A stretch of DNA of 64,000 nucleotides from Solanum dulcamara (GCF_947179165.1 NC_077237.1:57680023-57744022), one strand, 5' to 3'. Positions 47,301-60,624 are shown, numbered from the stretch's first letter. Made by a program: numbers and translations. Notes: generated by a model not told the origin, from the letters alone.

Positions 47301-48884
47301 GATAGGCCTCATTTCTAGGAAGCCCCACCTATTCCCGAGCCTCGTTTGCTAAGTGGGTTCATAGTCCAAGCCTTTTGGTCCGAGAGACTACACTAAGTAA
47401 CAAGAAGGTTTGAGTGAGAAAATAAGTCAAGGAATGAGATTTTTCTAGGGGCATATTTGGTACTGCTTGTTTGATCACAGGCAACATATCAGTTGTTCCT
47501 TTATACTTTACTTGGATCTATTTTTATGCAATTAGCGAAAGAAAGAGCGCAGAGCCTCGGCCCGACCTGTAGGCTTTCTTGACTTACCAATGCCCTTGGG
47601 TTTACTCTTTCTAGCTGGGCTGATGACCTTAGGAGTTTACTGGCTGCCTGGGAAGCTCCTTTTCAGGGTGCTCATGGTTAAAGGTTATTGGTTTACTGAT
47701 ATCCAGTGCAGCGTTGCCCTTTTTGTATCAGCTTGACCACTCACTCTTTAGTACTACTACGGGGATACTACATGTCTATGTAAGACCTATTTTGGGCCCT
47801 GGCAGTATGTAGGAACTTCTCGCATCCTATATGGGCCCCTTTAGATAGTGTACCATTGAACTGGATGAGGGAGCCGCACGGGTCCCACCTGGCAAGCCAA
47901 GGGCCGGGATGGGTCTATACATTTGTCGTTGTTGATCTATGAGAGCCACTGATGATGTTAGTGGTTTTTTTTACCACAAACGTGTACTCATTAGCATTGC
48001 CTATCACTAATATACTTGTATGGTGTGGTCCATCGATTTTATGGGGGCCGAGGGTATGTTTGTCATTGTTTGTACCTTCTGGGTTATGGACGACCAATTG
48101 GTTATTATTTGATCTTACTTGTACTTATTTTTGGTTGTATTTGTAGTTCATCTACGTGGAATTTGGGTTGGATTGTGGTTGGTGGTTCTTACTAGATTCA
48201 GTCCGATTTGTTCCTTGGTGATTTCGTGGTTAGCGTTGCCTATTAGCACTATATTCTCATTTAATAGACTCCTATGATGCCTTCTTCCTATTAATAATTT
48301 GTTGGATTGCGCTTCAGGTGCATTCTTTAACTCTGCTCCTTTATCTTTGTCTCTAGTCTTTTGATTTATTTCTTGACATTATTATGATGATTTCTAATTA
48401 GTTGTTTGTGCAATATTTACCTGATTATATGTTATTTATACTTGCTTTATTTGTGGAACTCAGTCGTCCTATGCCTACTAAGTACCATTCATTTGTTACT
48501 CATACTACACTTCTGCCCCCTACAGATCATAGTATGGGTTTTCGCTGTTGATTTGGACTGGTATGGAGTAGCTCTTTTTGGTGAGCTCCTAGCATTAGTC
48601 TTTACTTGCTTTTGAAGACTGTCTGTACTTATTGTGTATTTTAAAAAGCCTTGTAATCATATTTGATTTAGATGCTCAATTTACCGATTGATGTCAGGTC
48701 TTAGGGTGGTTCCTTATGATTTATTTCAGTTGTCCTCTCTCTTTGTATTATTATTTATTTTCCATTTTTTTGTTCGTCTTTCTCTTTATAGCCCGTTGCC
48801 TCTGGTTCCGAACTATGGGCTTAGGTTTACCTGATGGTGGGTGTTAGCAGGTGCCATCACAACCCAAGAAATCGGGTCGTGACA
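44363..48884 (+). mobile_element. E3 5' LTR, 4522 bp with a foreign insert
   Basis: It starts TATAATGATCC (first G of TG mutated) after target duplication AGTAC (44358-44362) and ends GGTCGTGACA. Its partner 51844-55510 starts TGTAATGACCC. The 5' copy is 855 bases longer because of an insert at about 46611-47573. Divergence from the partner is visible throughout, so this is an old insertion. Frames at 44682-45284 are not genes; they recur in degenerate form in the partner. Confidence 0.93.
46611..47573. other. About 0.96-kb insert inside the E3 5' LTR, possibly organellar
   Basis: The LTR partner passes directly from GGTGCATCGATGC to TTTCTTAACTTACC (about 54145-54165). Here these are separated by unrelated sequence. 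The insert is more GC-balanced than the LTR and includes GAAAGAAAGAGCGCAGAGCC and long unique stretches whose style resembles plant mitochondrial intergenic DNA. Its first ~180 bases can be read in one frame as VEVQHQEQPQTGGPTQEVV..., ending near 46830. I recognise neither part with certainty. No clean target duplication; GGCTTT occurs near both ends. Confidence 0.6.
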
Positions 48885-48887
48885 AGT

Positions 48888-48899
48888 TGGTATTAGAGC
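48888..48899 (+). other. E3 primer binding site
   Basis: TGGTATTAGAGC, one mismatch from the initiator-Met PBS TGGTATCAGAGC, three bases after the LTR end. Confidence 0.92.
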
Positions 48900-49079
48900 T
48901 CTAGGTTGACCAACATCGTTGGTATGAGGGCAATGCCTTGTAGAGTCTTGTGGATCGATACAGAGATATTTGTACCCTATTTTTGGGAGGCTATAAGGCA
49001 TTTTTAGGGAAATCTATTCTTGACTCGTTATCATGTGTCCTTGGTTTGAATAATCTCTAAACTAATCATTTTGAATCCA

Positions 49080-49920
49080 TTCTTTCTTAGATGCATAACA
49101 TAAGTTTTCTGGTGGACCCAGTCAGAGCGTCAGTAGGTTCTACCAGACTTTCGGCAGATGATTCTCAAGTCAGAGATGGGCTAGTGGTTCCTTAATAGGG
49201 TTTATCATCAGTATCGGAGTATGTCGTAGAGTTTCTTTAGTGGGATAGGTACAACACCACATCATTCCCTACGGATCAGGATATGAGTCGAGAACTCATA
49301 AGGGGATTGTTTTTGCCACTCCGTTTGGCATCAAGGCCCTTGATAGAGGTTGGGTCTACCTTTGCTCATGTGGTTGGTCATGCAAGAGTGGTGGACAAGT
49401 CATGTCTTGAGGCTTATAGAGATAGTGGCAACAGGCCTCTCTATCAGCATAGTAGTGATAGCATCCCACTATGGGCTGAGTATCAGTTTGGCGAGGGTCA
49501 TCTTCTTTTTTGACCCATCAGGCCCAGAACGGTAGCACCTCAGGTCCCAGGAGGTTATGAGGTATTATATGGGGTTTACAATGGATAAGTTTCAGGTCAT
49601 ACTTCTTAAGATGAGCACATTGGGCCTTCAGTAGTTGGAGTTTGTCATATTCTAGTTGGTTCCTTTCAGAGGGTTAAAGATAGTTCACAATTTGTTAGGG
49701 GCCACCAGAGGCACTCTTCGCATTCTTTACACCGAGCTTCAGTCTATAGAGGTTGATATGATAGTAGGGGTTTTGATCACTAGTCTAGGGATTTCCCAAG
49801 CGAGGGTTGATCCTCAAAATGCTTATGACTTCTTCTATTCCCCAGACCAGAATTGTTGGACCTTGTCGCATCATTGGAGAGCTTGGCCATCGATTTAGAG
49901 ATTTTCCCTAGTGTGGGAAC
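49080..49920 (+). pseudogene. Gag remnant of E3
   Basis: The clearest frame, 49283-49513, reads MSRELIRGLFLPLRLASR, FAHVVGHARVVDKSCLEAYRD and SGNRPLYQH, matching the end of the gypsy gag domain and the start of its basic linker. Upstream, SEYVVEFL and PTDQD belong to the same domain, broken by stops near 49195-49240. Downstream another frame holds QVPGGYEVLYG, and at 49855-49915 a damaged zinc knuckle (CRIIGELGHRFRDF, two Cys lost). Multiple frameshifts; non-functional. Confidence 0.8.
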
Positions 49921-51843
49921 TATGCATAGTTTGCTTATCCAAGTCAGTATTAGGGTTTTCTGTCTTCTCTAGTTAGAGGTAAAGCTCATAGAGTTGCTGG
50001 TGATAGTCCATGTGCTCAGATTGAGGTCGGTCATAATCCATTCCATGCTTGTACGAGTTAGCCTGAGGTAGAGGATCTAGGTATCGATGGTATTTTCTTG
50101 ATTTCTTTATTCGTTCTTATATTTCTCACTCTGTGTTGCTTTGGGGTTTTCATACCCATACGTGTCAATTTGGCTTGTGAGTTACTTCTTGACTTAGTTG
50201 TCTTATCTAGGCTTATGTGTGTGGGGTGTTTTGGCTTTGTGGTTGATTTCTTTTAGTAGTGTATCAACTAGGTTGAGTTTCTATTTGAGTAATGGTGGTT
50301 GAGCAACTTCCCATGCCTTTACCCTGATAGTTTGATATGAGATTGCAGTCGGGCTAGTTAGCTCTCTTTTGTCTTCCTTACAGTCGATTCTGCTGTGGTG
50401 CTGATCATTGTTGGATAGGTGGCTAGACCAGATGTGTTAATTCTAGGAGTTGTGATACTGGAGGAGCTAGTTAGATTTGAGGGTCGCCTTAGTTGTGTGT
50501 TGTCCTATTCGGTCATTAGTTAAATGGTTTCTCATATCCTTTTGTATATCTAGAGTTGCCTTGACTAGTATTTCTCTCCGGCCATTCTAGTTTATTGGCT
50601 TAGATGGCTATGTTCATTGCTGGGTATTGTTTGGTTTGGTTCTAGGTTGTGAGTTGAGGTTTTCTCTGTTAGCCTATTGGGTTGGATTCTTTGTAGTAAT
50701 CCTAGTTGGCCATCTCTTCTCGTTTTCCTCAATCTTATTCTCAGTTGCAAAGTTGTGGTTCGTTCTTTCAATCTTTTGGAGAGCGGTCTCTTTTTAAGGT
50801 TCTAATTTCCTCCGGTTGTGTTGGTAGCTCTCAAGTCTTGAGTTTCAGATAGATTTGGAGCAATGGTATTCGTGATTGGCTCCAAATATATCCTAAGACG
50901 GAAGTCAGTTAGAAAGTTCATCTGTAGGATGGGGTTAAGGTAATTCGTTGAATCTATGATTTTGAATTTGTTCAAGATGGAAGTTTTGTTTCTGGCGTAT
51001 TTGATAGATTGCGGTATTTCTAAACCGGAGCTAATGCTCTTGCACTATTACCAATCAATTGTTTATGTTTATGCATCGCCTATCGGCATGGTTTTCCTTA
51101 GGTTAGGATGGTTGACTCAGATTTGAGGTGGCTGAATGGTTGGTGGGCACATGTGTAGGTGTTTCAAAAGTTCCTATGGTATGAGAAGTCAATGGAGTTG
51201 GACTTAGTGCGGTCTAGTCTTTTGCGGGATAATCGTCCTTTGGAGTTGAGTGTGCAGTTTCAGAAGGTGAGTTTTGGTTTGGGTTCTTGGGTTTTGATGT
51301 TGAGATTGGAATTTAGGCTTTACCCGGGTTGGTTTCCTTGTTTTGGGATGTTGTCATCCCTTGAGGTTCAATTGAGATATGTGACTTCCCTGAGGTTGTG
51401 CAGTATGGTTCGACAAGCAAGTTTTGGATGGCGTTGAAGGTTTTCAGGATAGCTTAGACCGGCAGAATGCCCTTGGTGGCTAGAAGAAAATGGATTTGGA
51501 GCTTAAGGAAAGTATTTGGAATTTTTAGTTGAGTTGCATCTTTCATGGTTTGGCATTGCTAGTGATTGGTGGTTTTGGTGTAGTTGGTGTTCCTTAGATG
51601 AATCTGGTTATTTTGGTCAAGTTCGAGCTAAGTGAGCGAGAGTTTAGCCCAAAAGGGATTTGGAGTTGGAAGTAAATTCGAGGATCTTTCTCTTGGCCTG
51701 AGTTATGTGATGGCGTCGTTCGATCCGAAAGGGTGTCCGAAGGTCTAACAGAGCGTGCGGGCTCTGTACCCTCATCCTTTCATGCCTCCAGGATATGATT
51801 GTACTTTACTTTCGCGGATAAAAGTTCTTTTAGTATTGGATGT
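49921..51843 (+). mobile_element. E3 interior, no pol recognised
   Basis: About 1.9 kb between gag and the 3' LTR. I find no protease, RT or integrase motif in any frame. Near 51660-51700 RDLELEVNSRIFLL weakly recalls the integrase C-terminal '(K)RDLEFEVGD.VFL' stretch. The 51159-51437 frame is open but unrecognised. The polypurine tract expected before 51844 is eroded. E3 thus lacks most of pol and could not move by itself. Confidence 0.6.
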
Positions 51844-54800
51844 TGTAATGACCCTCCAGGTCATTTGTTTCATCTTTTGTCCTTCTCAGCTTTTATATCT
51901 TTCTTGTAGCGACCCCAAGTCATTTATGACTTGCTAGAACTAACAATTCGGTCGCTTGCTCATTCGTTATGGGTTTATGCCTGTTTCCCTGTTTTAGAAC
52001 TCTTGGAGCTTAAATGATTGATTTCGGTCAAAACTCCTATAAAATGATCTCAGAATAGAATTCTGATGGTTTCATCAAGTACCGGTATGGACAAATTAGG
52101 CTAGTAGCATGACCGACATAAGTATTAAGGCAATCGGTGCGAGTTTGAGGCCATTTGATGCTTTAGTCTTTATAATTTGGCCTAAGATTGACTTTGTTCA
52201 ACATTCTTGGTAAATGCACTAGGATTGAAATTTTGTTAGTGTGGTTAGCTCTGAAATGACGAGTTTGGTCTAGAACGATCTTTCATGTGGTTCCCGAGGC
52301 TTTTGGTCTCATTCTGAGCCTCTTTGTGGATTTTGGCTTAAAATGGTATTTGGGTGTGAGATCCACTTTTTGTCAAGATGAGCTCGGATGGAAATTCTGA
52401 GTTCATCATTGAGTTTGGAACATTGAATTTGGTTGAGTAGCATAGTTCATTTGCACGCACGGGGTTTTGAATGGATTTCGAGCACCCCATCGGAGCCTTT
52501 TCAAAGCTCTATTTTGAGCTGGTGCAGAACCTGCTGGTGCAAGCACCATTGCTCATTGCGTTCGTGACCCACATGTGCTGCGATCATGAAGCCTTACTAC
52601 CTAGGCCTTCGCATTCGTGAGACTTGTAGCCACAATCACGAGGCCCTGTCTCCATGGACTTCGCGTTTGCGAGGCATTCCTCAGTGTTCATGATGGGTTG
52701 TTGGGACTAGTCTTTTAAAATAAGACCCGTCATGCACCAGCCCCGACCCATTCCTTCTTTTTGCAATTTTGGGAGCTACGGAGCTCCAAATTGGGCGATT
52801 CTACGTCCTGGAGATTTATTTTGATCGTGGTTACGGATGAGAATTCTTAGGGAGCTTCAAAAAGCAACGTCTTGAGGTAATTTTGTGCCCAAAGGGCTGC
52901 CTTCTTCCTTGATTTCCTCGATTAAGGTGAAAAATACATGGTGTAACTTCAGTGTTTTTGAGTGTCGAATTGTGCTATAATTTTGATCACAAGTTTGTTA
53001 AGCTCAAATGAACCTTTTCATAGAGTTAATTTTGGGATTTTCGATATAGGTCCCATAATCCAATTTTAGACCCAATTTTGGGCCTGTTCTGAAAAATATG
53101 AATTTGGTGTCAAAACATCTGTATTAATGTCGTGGTTGTTAGTTTGTGACCATGACAGAGATTGGTGGTGATTCGGAGGTCGAGAGCTTTATTTTAGTGG
53201 ATTTGGAGTGTGTGTGTTTTGCTTCAAGGTAAGCTACGATCTCCCCTTTTGACTGAGTTCTATTACATATTTTTTAGTATATATTGCATATGATTTACGT
53301 TGGTATTTGTCTGGTTTAGGGCCTTTCTCTTTTTATCTCATTTCCTTGACTCCGGTTGGACCTTAGACTAGCGTAGTCTCTTGAGATCCTTATTTTAGGC
53401 TTGTGGTTTCGGTTGAGCATTATGGTTGGGTGAGATTATCCTTCTTAGGATCAGAACTAATGGCCTTAGGCTAGGGTTGAGTATTAGATGCTTTAGTTTT
53501 TTTTTCCAATGCTCTTGTAGCTAGGCGTAGCTTTTAGTAGGGCTTGTGATGGTTGGTGTGACTTAGTGTTAGTGCCGGAGACCTTTGAGTCTCGTCGTAG
53601 CTGTAGGTTGAGCTTAGCGGTGCTCATTAGGAGCTGATATGACATATTTTGGGGTAAGGCATCATTTTAGAGATATTTCTCCCCCTATTTGATGCTGAGC
53701 CATGTCTCGAAAACCACTTTTTTTAGTGATAGGCTTATGAGGACATCTTATCTATTATCTATTGTTGGGCCTCAGGCCATGTTCGAGGAGCGATTGGAGC
53801 CTATGTTAGTCTCTTTTACTTGTTGGTGTGCTAAGACTTGATATTTCCTTTATGAATGAGTGTACCATATTTGGATACTGGTGATAGAATGCGTGCATTT
53901 GATTGAGCATATTCACTTGTTTTGTGGTATGATCCTAGTATTGACATTGGAATTTTCAGTACCATTTTTGAGAAGGCTTTCTCACACTTTTACTACTTTT
54001 AAACAGGTTTTAACGGGGGTCGTTCCACCTAGATTACTTGGTCACTGGTTTTGAAACTTGCAAGGCACCAGGGACGTACTCATTTTTCTATTTAAGGCAT
54101 TAGAGGCATCTGGGATGTACTCAGTTTTATTTGGTTATTCGGTGCATCGATGCCCTTTCTTAACTTACCAATGCCCTCCGATGTACTCTTGTTAGCTAGA
54201 CCGATGCCCCTGGGTATTTACTGGCTGGCTGGGTGGCCCCTTTTTAGGGTGCTCACTATTTAGGGTTACTGGTTTACTAATATGCGAAGCGGCATCGCCT
54301 TTTATGCATTGTCTTGGACAACAATTCTTCGATACAACTACGAGGATACTACATGTCTCTGTAAGACCTAGTTCGGGCCCAAGCGGTGTATACAGACTTT
54401 CCGTATCCCCTATGAACCTCTCTGGCTAGTGCACCACCGAACTGGATGAGGGAGTATCATGGGTCCCACCTGGTAGACCAAGGGACGGGGTAGGTCTATA
54501 CACTTGTTGTTGTTGATCTCTGAGAGGCACCAATGATGTTACAAGTTTTTTACAACAAACTTGCATTCATTAGCATCAACTATCACCAGTATACTTGTAT
54601 GATATGGTCCACTAGTTTTATGGGGCCGAGGGTATGTTTGTCATTGTTTGTACCATTTGGGGTTATAGGCGTCTGATCGATTATTATTTGATCTTACTTA
54701 TACTTACCTTTGGTTGTATTTGCAGTTGGTCTAAGTGGTATTTGAGTTGGATTGTGGTTGGTACTTCCTACTAGGTTTAGTCAAATTAGTTCCTAGGTGA

Positions 54801-55510
54801 TTTCATGGTTAGTGTTGCCTGTTAGCACTATATTCCCGTTTAGTAGACTTCTGTGATGTCTTCTTCCTGTTAATAGGATGTTGGATTACGTTTCTGGTGC
54901 GTTCTTTGACTCTACTGCATTATCTTTATCTCTAGTCTCTTTGTCTTATTTCTTGACATTATTGTGATAATTCCTAATTAGTTACTTGTACAATATTTAC
55001 CTAATTATATGTTATTTATACTTGCTTTATCTATGGAGCTCAGTCGGCCTATGCCTACTAAGTACCATTCATATAGTACTCATACTAAACTTCTGCCCCA
55101 GCATATTATAGTATAGGTGTTCGCTGTTGATTTGGGCTGGTATGAAGAACTCTTGGTTCGGAGATTTGGTGATCTTCCAGTGTTCGTTGTTGCCGATTTC
55201 CATTATGACAGACTAGACTAGTCTTTGCTTAATTTCGAAGACTGTTTGTACTTATTTTGTATTTTAAAAAGCCTTTAATTGTATTTGATTTAGATGCTCA
55301 ATTTACTAATTGATGTCGGGTCTTGGGGTGGTTCCTTGTGATTTATTTCAATTGTCCTCTCTATTCGTATTATTATTAATTTCCACTTTGTTGTTCATCT
55401 TTTGCTTGATAGCCCGTTGCTCTGGTTCCGAGCTATGGATTAAAAGTTAGGCTTACTTGCTGGTGGGTGTTAGCAATTGCCATCATAGCCCGAGAAATTG
55501 GGCCGTGAAA
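51844..55510 (+). mobile_element. E3 3' LTR, 3667 bp
   Basis: It starts TGTAATGACCC and ends GGGCCGTGAAA (terminal CA mutated to AA), followed by AGTAC (55511-55515), identical to 44358-44362. This confirms the E3 limits as 44363-55510. Confidence 0.93.
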
Positions 55511-55515
55511 AGTAC

Positions 55516-55887
55516 AATGGAATCTGAATTTTTTGGAACCGACCTTGGAGCCGCATAATCCGGCCGTAGTCGGTACTAGTTGTATCGGTAAAAATTTTAA
55601 TGATCAAATCCATTCGGTACGTACTGGGACCAGACTTTACTGGTGCCGAACCAGAATTCTTTTGAAGTTCCCTCCCTTTTTTAAAATTTAATTAAATTAA
55701 CTTATCACAGTAATTATTCAAGGGATATTATAAAGAAGAAAACCAAGTAAATGGTGTGTCAGGACCAAAAGCTGGACCGAAAGGGGAACCTAAGATTTGT
55801 AGACTACGGAGAAATCTTTATTTAACATAGACACTATTGAAATTTTTAGTAATGACTAAGGAATAATGATTTATTGGACTGATCACT
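55516..55887. other. Unassigned sequence between E3 and a solo LTR
   Basis: No open frame. The left half has repeated GGTAC/CCGAACC-like words (about 55540-55660) that suggest an unidentified repeat. TCACT at 55883-55887 is the left target duplication of the next element. Confidence 0.6.
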
Positions 55888-56880
55888 TATCACGACCCAA
55901 CCCCGTAGGCCATGACGGGTGCCCGAACTGGACACTCGCGTATACCCCTACTAACTATAAGTAAACCTGTCCCCTGTTTGAGTCATAATGTATCAACAGG
56001 CATGATAATATATAAGCCGACGAGGCCATCGCAACATATAGGGACAATTGTACACATATACATATACAACCCACATACATGTCCACCGACCTCTAAGAGT
56101 AAGAACAGTAACATAAGGTGGGACAGGGCCTCCGCCTTAACCCTGAATAAATAAATGTATACATAGTAGGACCGGTACCAACATGCTAGGCTCCAGAATA
56201 GTAGAGCACTCCCAACATAGCTGAGTGAAAATCCTAAGCCGACGGATCTCCAAAACGCATTCTTATACCTGCGGGCATAAAATGCAGCCCCCCTAAGAAA
56301 GGGGGTTAGTACGATAAATGTACTGAGTATATAAAGCATAAAACATCATAACTGAGACAACAGCTGAAATAGGGATGCAGGAAAACAAGTATAATAGTTA
56401 ATAATTGCTATGCCTGCACCTTATGAAATGAGGGCATGTACATCCTTCTCATATACTATACTCGGCCCACTGTGGGGCTCGATGTTATCACATCATCGTA
56501 TACGACATCATGCCATCATATATGGCATCATCTCATATGTTACCAATACATTATTATGTTTTCCATGCATACCTATCTATCATATCCGGCCCTTTAGTGA
56601 GGGTCTCGGTGAAAGAATAGTGTATATATCGTACCACACCCGACCCATTATGGGACTTGGTGCCATTATCATATAGTAAAATATGCCGAGAAATGTTCGA
56701 CCCTATCCATAATTTAAAACAATGTTGAGGAACGTACAACCCAATCTATATTTTTATCATATCATTGTATATATATATCCGGCCCGGGACTCGGTAAATA
56801 ACATCATCACATACGACGTCATCATTTTCTTTACTTCATCATATACGACATTTCATTATTGTATACTTCATACATATATA

Positions 56881-57032
56881 TGTGACCATGTGACCAGGAG
56901 GTCACGGGTTCAAGCCTTGGAAACAGCCTCTGGCAGAAATGCAAGGTAAGGCTGCGTACAATAGACCCTTGTGGTCGGGCCCTCCCCCGGACCCTGCGCA
57001 TAGAGGGAGCTTAAGTGCACCGGGCTTCCCTT
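56881..57032 (+). mobile_element. 5'-truncated tRNA-derived SINE (TS/SolS-like)
   Basis: The body has a B-box match GGTTCAAGCC (56907-56916), then AAGGCTGCGTACAATAGACC, CCCCGGACCCTGCGCA and AGTGCACCGGGCTTCCC. I recall this sequence as a very common Solanaceae SINE. The head lacks an A box, so it is 5'-truncated. A 19-bp direct repeat flanks it (TATACTTCATACATATATA at 56862-56880 and 57033-57051), proving insertion into the solo LTR. Confidence 0.88.
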
Positions 57033-57039
57033 TATACTT

Positions 57040-57044
<5 letters not shown>

Positions 57045-57092
<48 letters not shown>
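57045..57092. repeat. (AT)n microsatellite
   Basis: About 24 AT units grown from the right SINE target duplication. Not seen at the left copy. Confidence 0.97.
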
Positions 57093-57095
<3 letters not shown>

Positions 57096-58000
57096 GCCTG
57101 GGACTCGGTGAAGGAGTAGTAAAGTTGTGCACGATAATGTTCCCGGCCTCTCTATGGGACTTGGAGGAAGATGGGCTACAGCGTGCACGAGTAGAGTAGT
57201 GAGAAACCATATGCAAATTAAATCATCATCAGAGACTCCACAATGTAAGAAGATTAAGCTATCGTCCGAGGACTAGAATAGTAATGTAGCCATCTCAAGT
57301 GCCTTCTAAATGCCATTGAGGCCTACATCACTTAGGATCTAGGAGACCATAGACATGTACTAAAGTAATACTAACAATTCATAGAATCAGGGATACCCGT
57401 CGTCACATAGTCCTTAGGACTAGAAGCTTATGCATCCAGTACTTCTCAACCTATGGAGTTCAAGGAAAGTAGTTCAACTTACTACAAGATTTTGACATTC
57501 AGAAGAGAATAAGAGATACGGATTACATTTAGGACTTAAAAATGGAGTTACCCCAGAGCTCGTATCATATTTTACTTACAATTAGGACATGACAAAGGAA
57601 GAGAAAGAATAAGCTTTACCTAGTCTCTACTTTTCCTCAAGGAGTCATCATTACATATATCGTACCCGGCCCGTCATTGGCTCGTTATCATAACCTTATT
57701 ATTGCATTACCTTACCATCATAGCACCACACTTATATCAAAGACATATCAAGAGGAAAGAAGGGTAGCTCTACGTACTTATGCCAAAACATGCTAAGAGA
57801 AAGGAGATAACTTCACATACTTACTACTCTCCATCATATAGAAGCCTTGAGAGGCAATAACTCAACTAGTATAAGAATTCTACCATCGAGAAGTGAATAA
57901 GACTTATGAGTCATACTTGGGGTTATATGAATGGAATTATCCCCATATTTCATATATCAATCACTTAAGGCTAATACATGTCAAAAGAAAATAAGTATAG

Positions 58001-58074
58001 CTTCACATACTTATGCCAAAGACATGCCAAGAGAAAGCTTCACATACTTATGCCAAAGACATGCCAAGAGAAAG
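58001..58074. repeat. 37-bp tandem duplication in solo LTR
   Basis: Two perfect copies of a unit starting CTTCACATACTTATGCC. E1 LTRs contain a single related copy near 1004-1045 and 7110-7140. Confidence 0.9.
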
Positions 58075-59671
58075 CTTCACATACCTTTTTTTGGGATTAA
58101 TTGAAATCCGGCTTGCCTTGATACCTCCTTAATTTATTTGACATGAAAGTAATACTAAGATTAATGGCCTTTCACTTTCCAACATCCCACTCTACAACCA
58201 AGTACTAATAGGAGTCATTTCCTTATCCATTACCCTCGACTAGTTTGTTACTAGTTCCGATGATACCGAAAATCGGGCAGCATTTCCCCTGTAACTTCAA
58301 CATCCCTGAGGTTTCAACTCAGCCACAGTGTCAAAAATCATACCAAAAAAACAACCAGCAGCATATATACAAGTAAACCACCTCAACATTACACAATACA
58401 ACTCCAAACAACTAGCTCAAAACTACGATACCAAAATAGAGTTTTTTAACCTTTATTTCATAAAACCTTTAACAATATGAAACGAGGGTCGTGTGGATGA
58501 AACCAAAAGTACCCAGACCCCTTTTAGAACAATTTCCATCCCTGCAACACGCCACCCAACCAGCTGCAACTGCAGCACCATAATCACAACACACTACTTG
58601 ACTTCTATTTGACTATAACAACTTCAATTTAGTTTATTTCTAACGTCAAGCATCCTTATACAATTTTTCCACTTCCAACCTCATTTAAGACATTTATTAT
58701 ACTACATAAAAACATCATAAGATCTTATTTGAAAGGGAAAGCCTTACCTTGCCCGAAACTCGCCAAAACTTGCCAAAACTCACCTCGGAAGTTCTCCTAG
58801 CGCGGCTGAAACTTCGTGGTTGTTTGTTATCTTTTTGGTGTTGCTCCAAAACATAAATTTACATTATTAAAACCTTCATACCATTATGGTATAACCTATA
58901 TAATTAATTCACAGAATGAAATCAGAAAACTTACCTTTTTTTGCTCCAAATCCGTGGCTCTCTCTCTCTAGCTCAAGGTTTCTCTTCTCTTCTCTTTTTT
59001 TCTAAAACTTTCCTTGGATAAGAATGAATTATTTTGGATAAATATGACCATAAATCATATATATAGAGGCCACCTTAGGGGGTGACACATGTCATCCCCT
59101 ATGTGGTGACACGTGTCAAGCCCTCATAGGGCCAACACACCACACCTCCAACCATGGGCTGCCACATGGAAGATGGGCCCCCCCTGCTTTATCTGCTGCC
59201 ATGTGGCACTTCCAGCTTCTTCCATGTGTCACTCTCTCTTGCTTCCATGTGTCACCTTTTTTCCCTCTTTGTGGGTTTGTAATCTCATCTTACTTTATGA
59301 ATCTATGTAATCCTTTCTATGTAAGCTTGGTACGAACTCAAGTAGCTTAAGAATGTAAGATTTTCAAGTTGGTAGTTTACACAAGTAGGTCGAGTCCTAC
59401 GACTCATTACTTGGTCTCCAACTTCTTCCGAATTCTTACAACCCTATTTCCAATCTTCTCTATTATGGGGTATCTCATTCTCCCTTCCTTAGAGTTTTTG
59501 ATAGCGTTATAGATTATCCGGCTCACATGGTAACTTTTAAGAAGCCCAAGAAGCTTTAAGAAGCTCAAAGAAACTTAAGAACCCTTCCAGAAACTTAAGA
59601 ACCTTTCAAGGCTTAAGAAGCTTAAGAAGTGTTCCAAGGTACAAAAGTACGGGGTATAACATCACTAATTG

Positions 59672-60624
59672 CGTGACTATCATGACCTAAGCTAGGACCT
59701 AGGCGTGACACGACGATTGAAATCCCGGAGGACCCCAACCAAGCTTCTTAGCATATTATTCAAGAGAATTCATAAGGTATTTAAAGAAAGAAAGAAAAAT
59801 CATGAAAGCGGAAGTAAAGTCTCAAAATAGAGCATAAGTCTCAAAATACGAAATAGAAGACAACATAGACTCTAAACATCCAACATGGCTCTACTACTAG
59901 ATAGGGGCATATGACAAGATCCTAGATCACCCATGGTAACATAAGAGTAATAAAGTGATCAACGACGCAAATGAAAATAAAGTATCTTGTCCTGGAAGCA
60001 TGAAGACTCACCACAAGTGCTAATTTAGGCTCAACTCTACTCACAAATAGAAGGTGTTCGATGATCATTTATCCCTACATTATAATATAATATAGGCAAA
60101 AACATGTGTTAGTACATGGAATGCACTAAGTTTGTGAGAAGTATGCATGAATAATAAACATAGGACATAATCAATATGAATCATGAGATGTAACTCCAAT
60201 ATCTTAAAACATGAATAAAATAATGAAAACATTAAAACATCATAATCATTAGTCAAAGCACCAAAACATCATCATCATGCGAACTTTATAACTTTCCTTT
60301 AAATGGTGTGGTATAGGACCTTAACCGACACTTAAGACTATGTGAGCTATTATATGGAATACGATGATCCCCACATTAAGAAAGGGGAGGATACCTTGCC
60401 AGGCTATACTCCATCATGGTACTCTCTTTAACTGGGCTATATGTGGATCCGCTAGGTTCGCCATATTGGCATCTCTAAACCTATGTGGGCAATGTATTTT
60501 AGGACTAAAGATTGCTAATAGGATTGACTTGGGTAGTTACAACAGCTACCAGACCAAGCCCTACCTTAAATTCCTTTGGGTGCTAAGTCATTATCCTAAT
60601 GGAACTTTCATGAAAATATAATTC
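59672..60624 (-). mobile_element. Truncated gypsy LTR
   Basis: The plus strand starts TATCATGACCTAAGC (from TGTCACGACC) and shares blocks with 63158-64000, such as GGGCTATATGTGGATCCGCTAG and the nearby GGTGCTAAGTCA. It is the 3' part of an LTR in minus orientation. The TG half is missing, replaced at about 60625 by plus-strand Transposase_32-like sequence. Confidence 0.75.

Larger units (their letters stand above)
55888..59661 (-). mobile_element. Solo LTR of the E1/E2 family, 3774 bp
   Basis: On the minus strand it runs from TGTTATACCCCG (59661) to CGTGATA (55888, terminal CA mutated to TA). It is flanked by TCACT at 55883-55887 and 59662-59666. It resembles the E1 and E2 LTRs along its length, for example the segments around 56410-56720 and 58250-58800. 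It contains a SINE, an AT microsatellite and a 37-bp tandem duplication, so it is an old copy. No interior or partner LTR is present. Confidence 0.93.

Noticed and set aside
51159..51437. 92-codon frame in the E3 interior as an accessory gene
   Set aside because: No recognisable domain, and the neighbouring gag is a wreck; a chance frame in decayed pol is more likely.
56881..57032. A tRNA gene (B-box sequence present)
   Set aside because: No A box or cloverleaf; the downstream sequence and long target duplication identify a truncated SINE.
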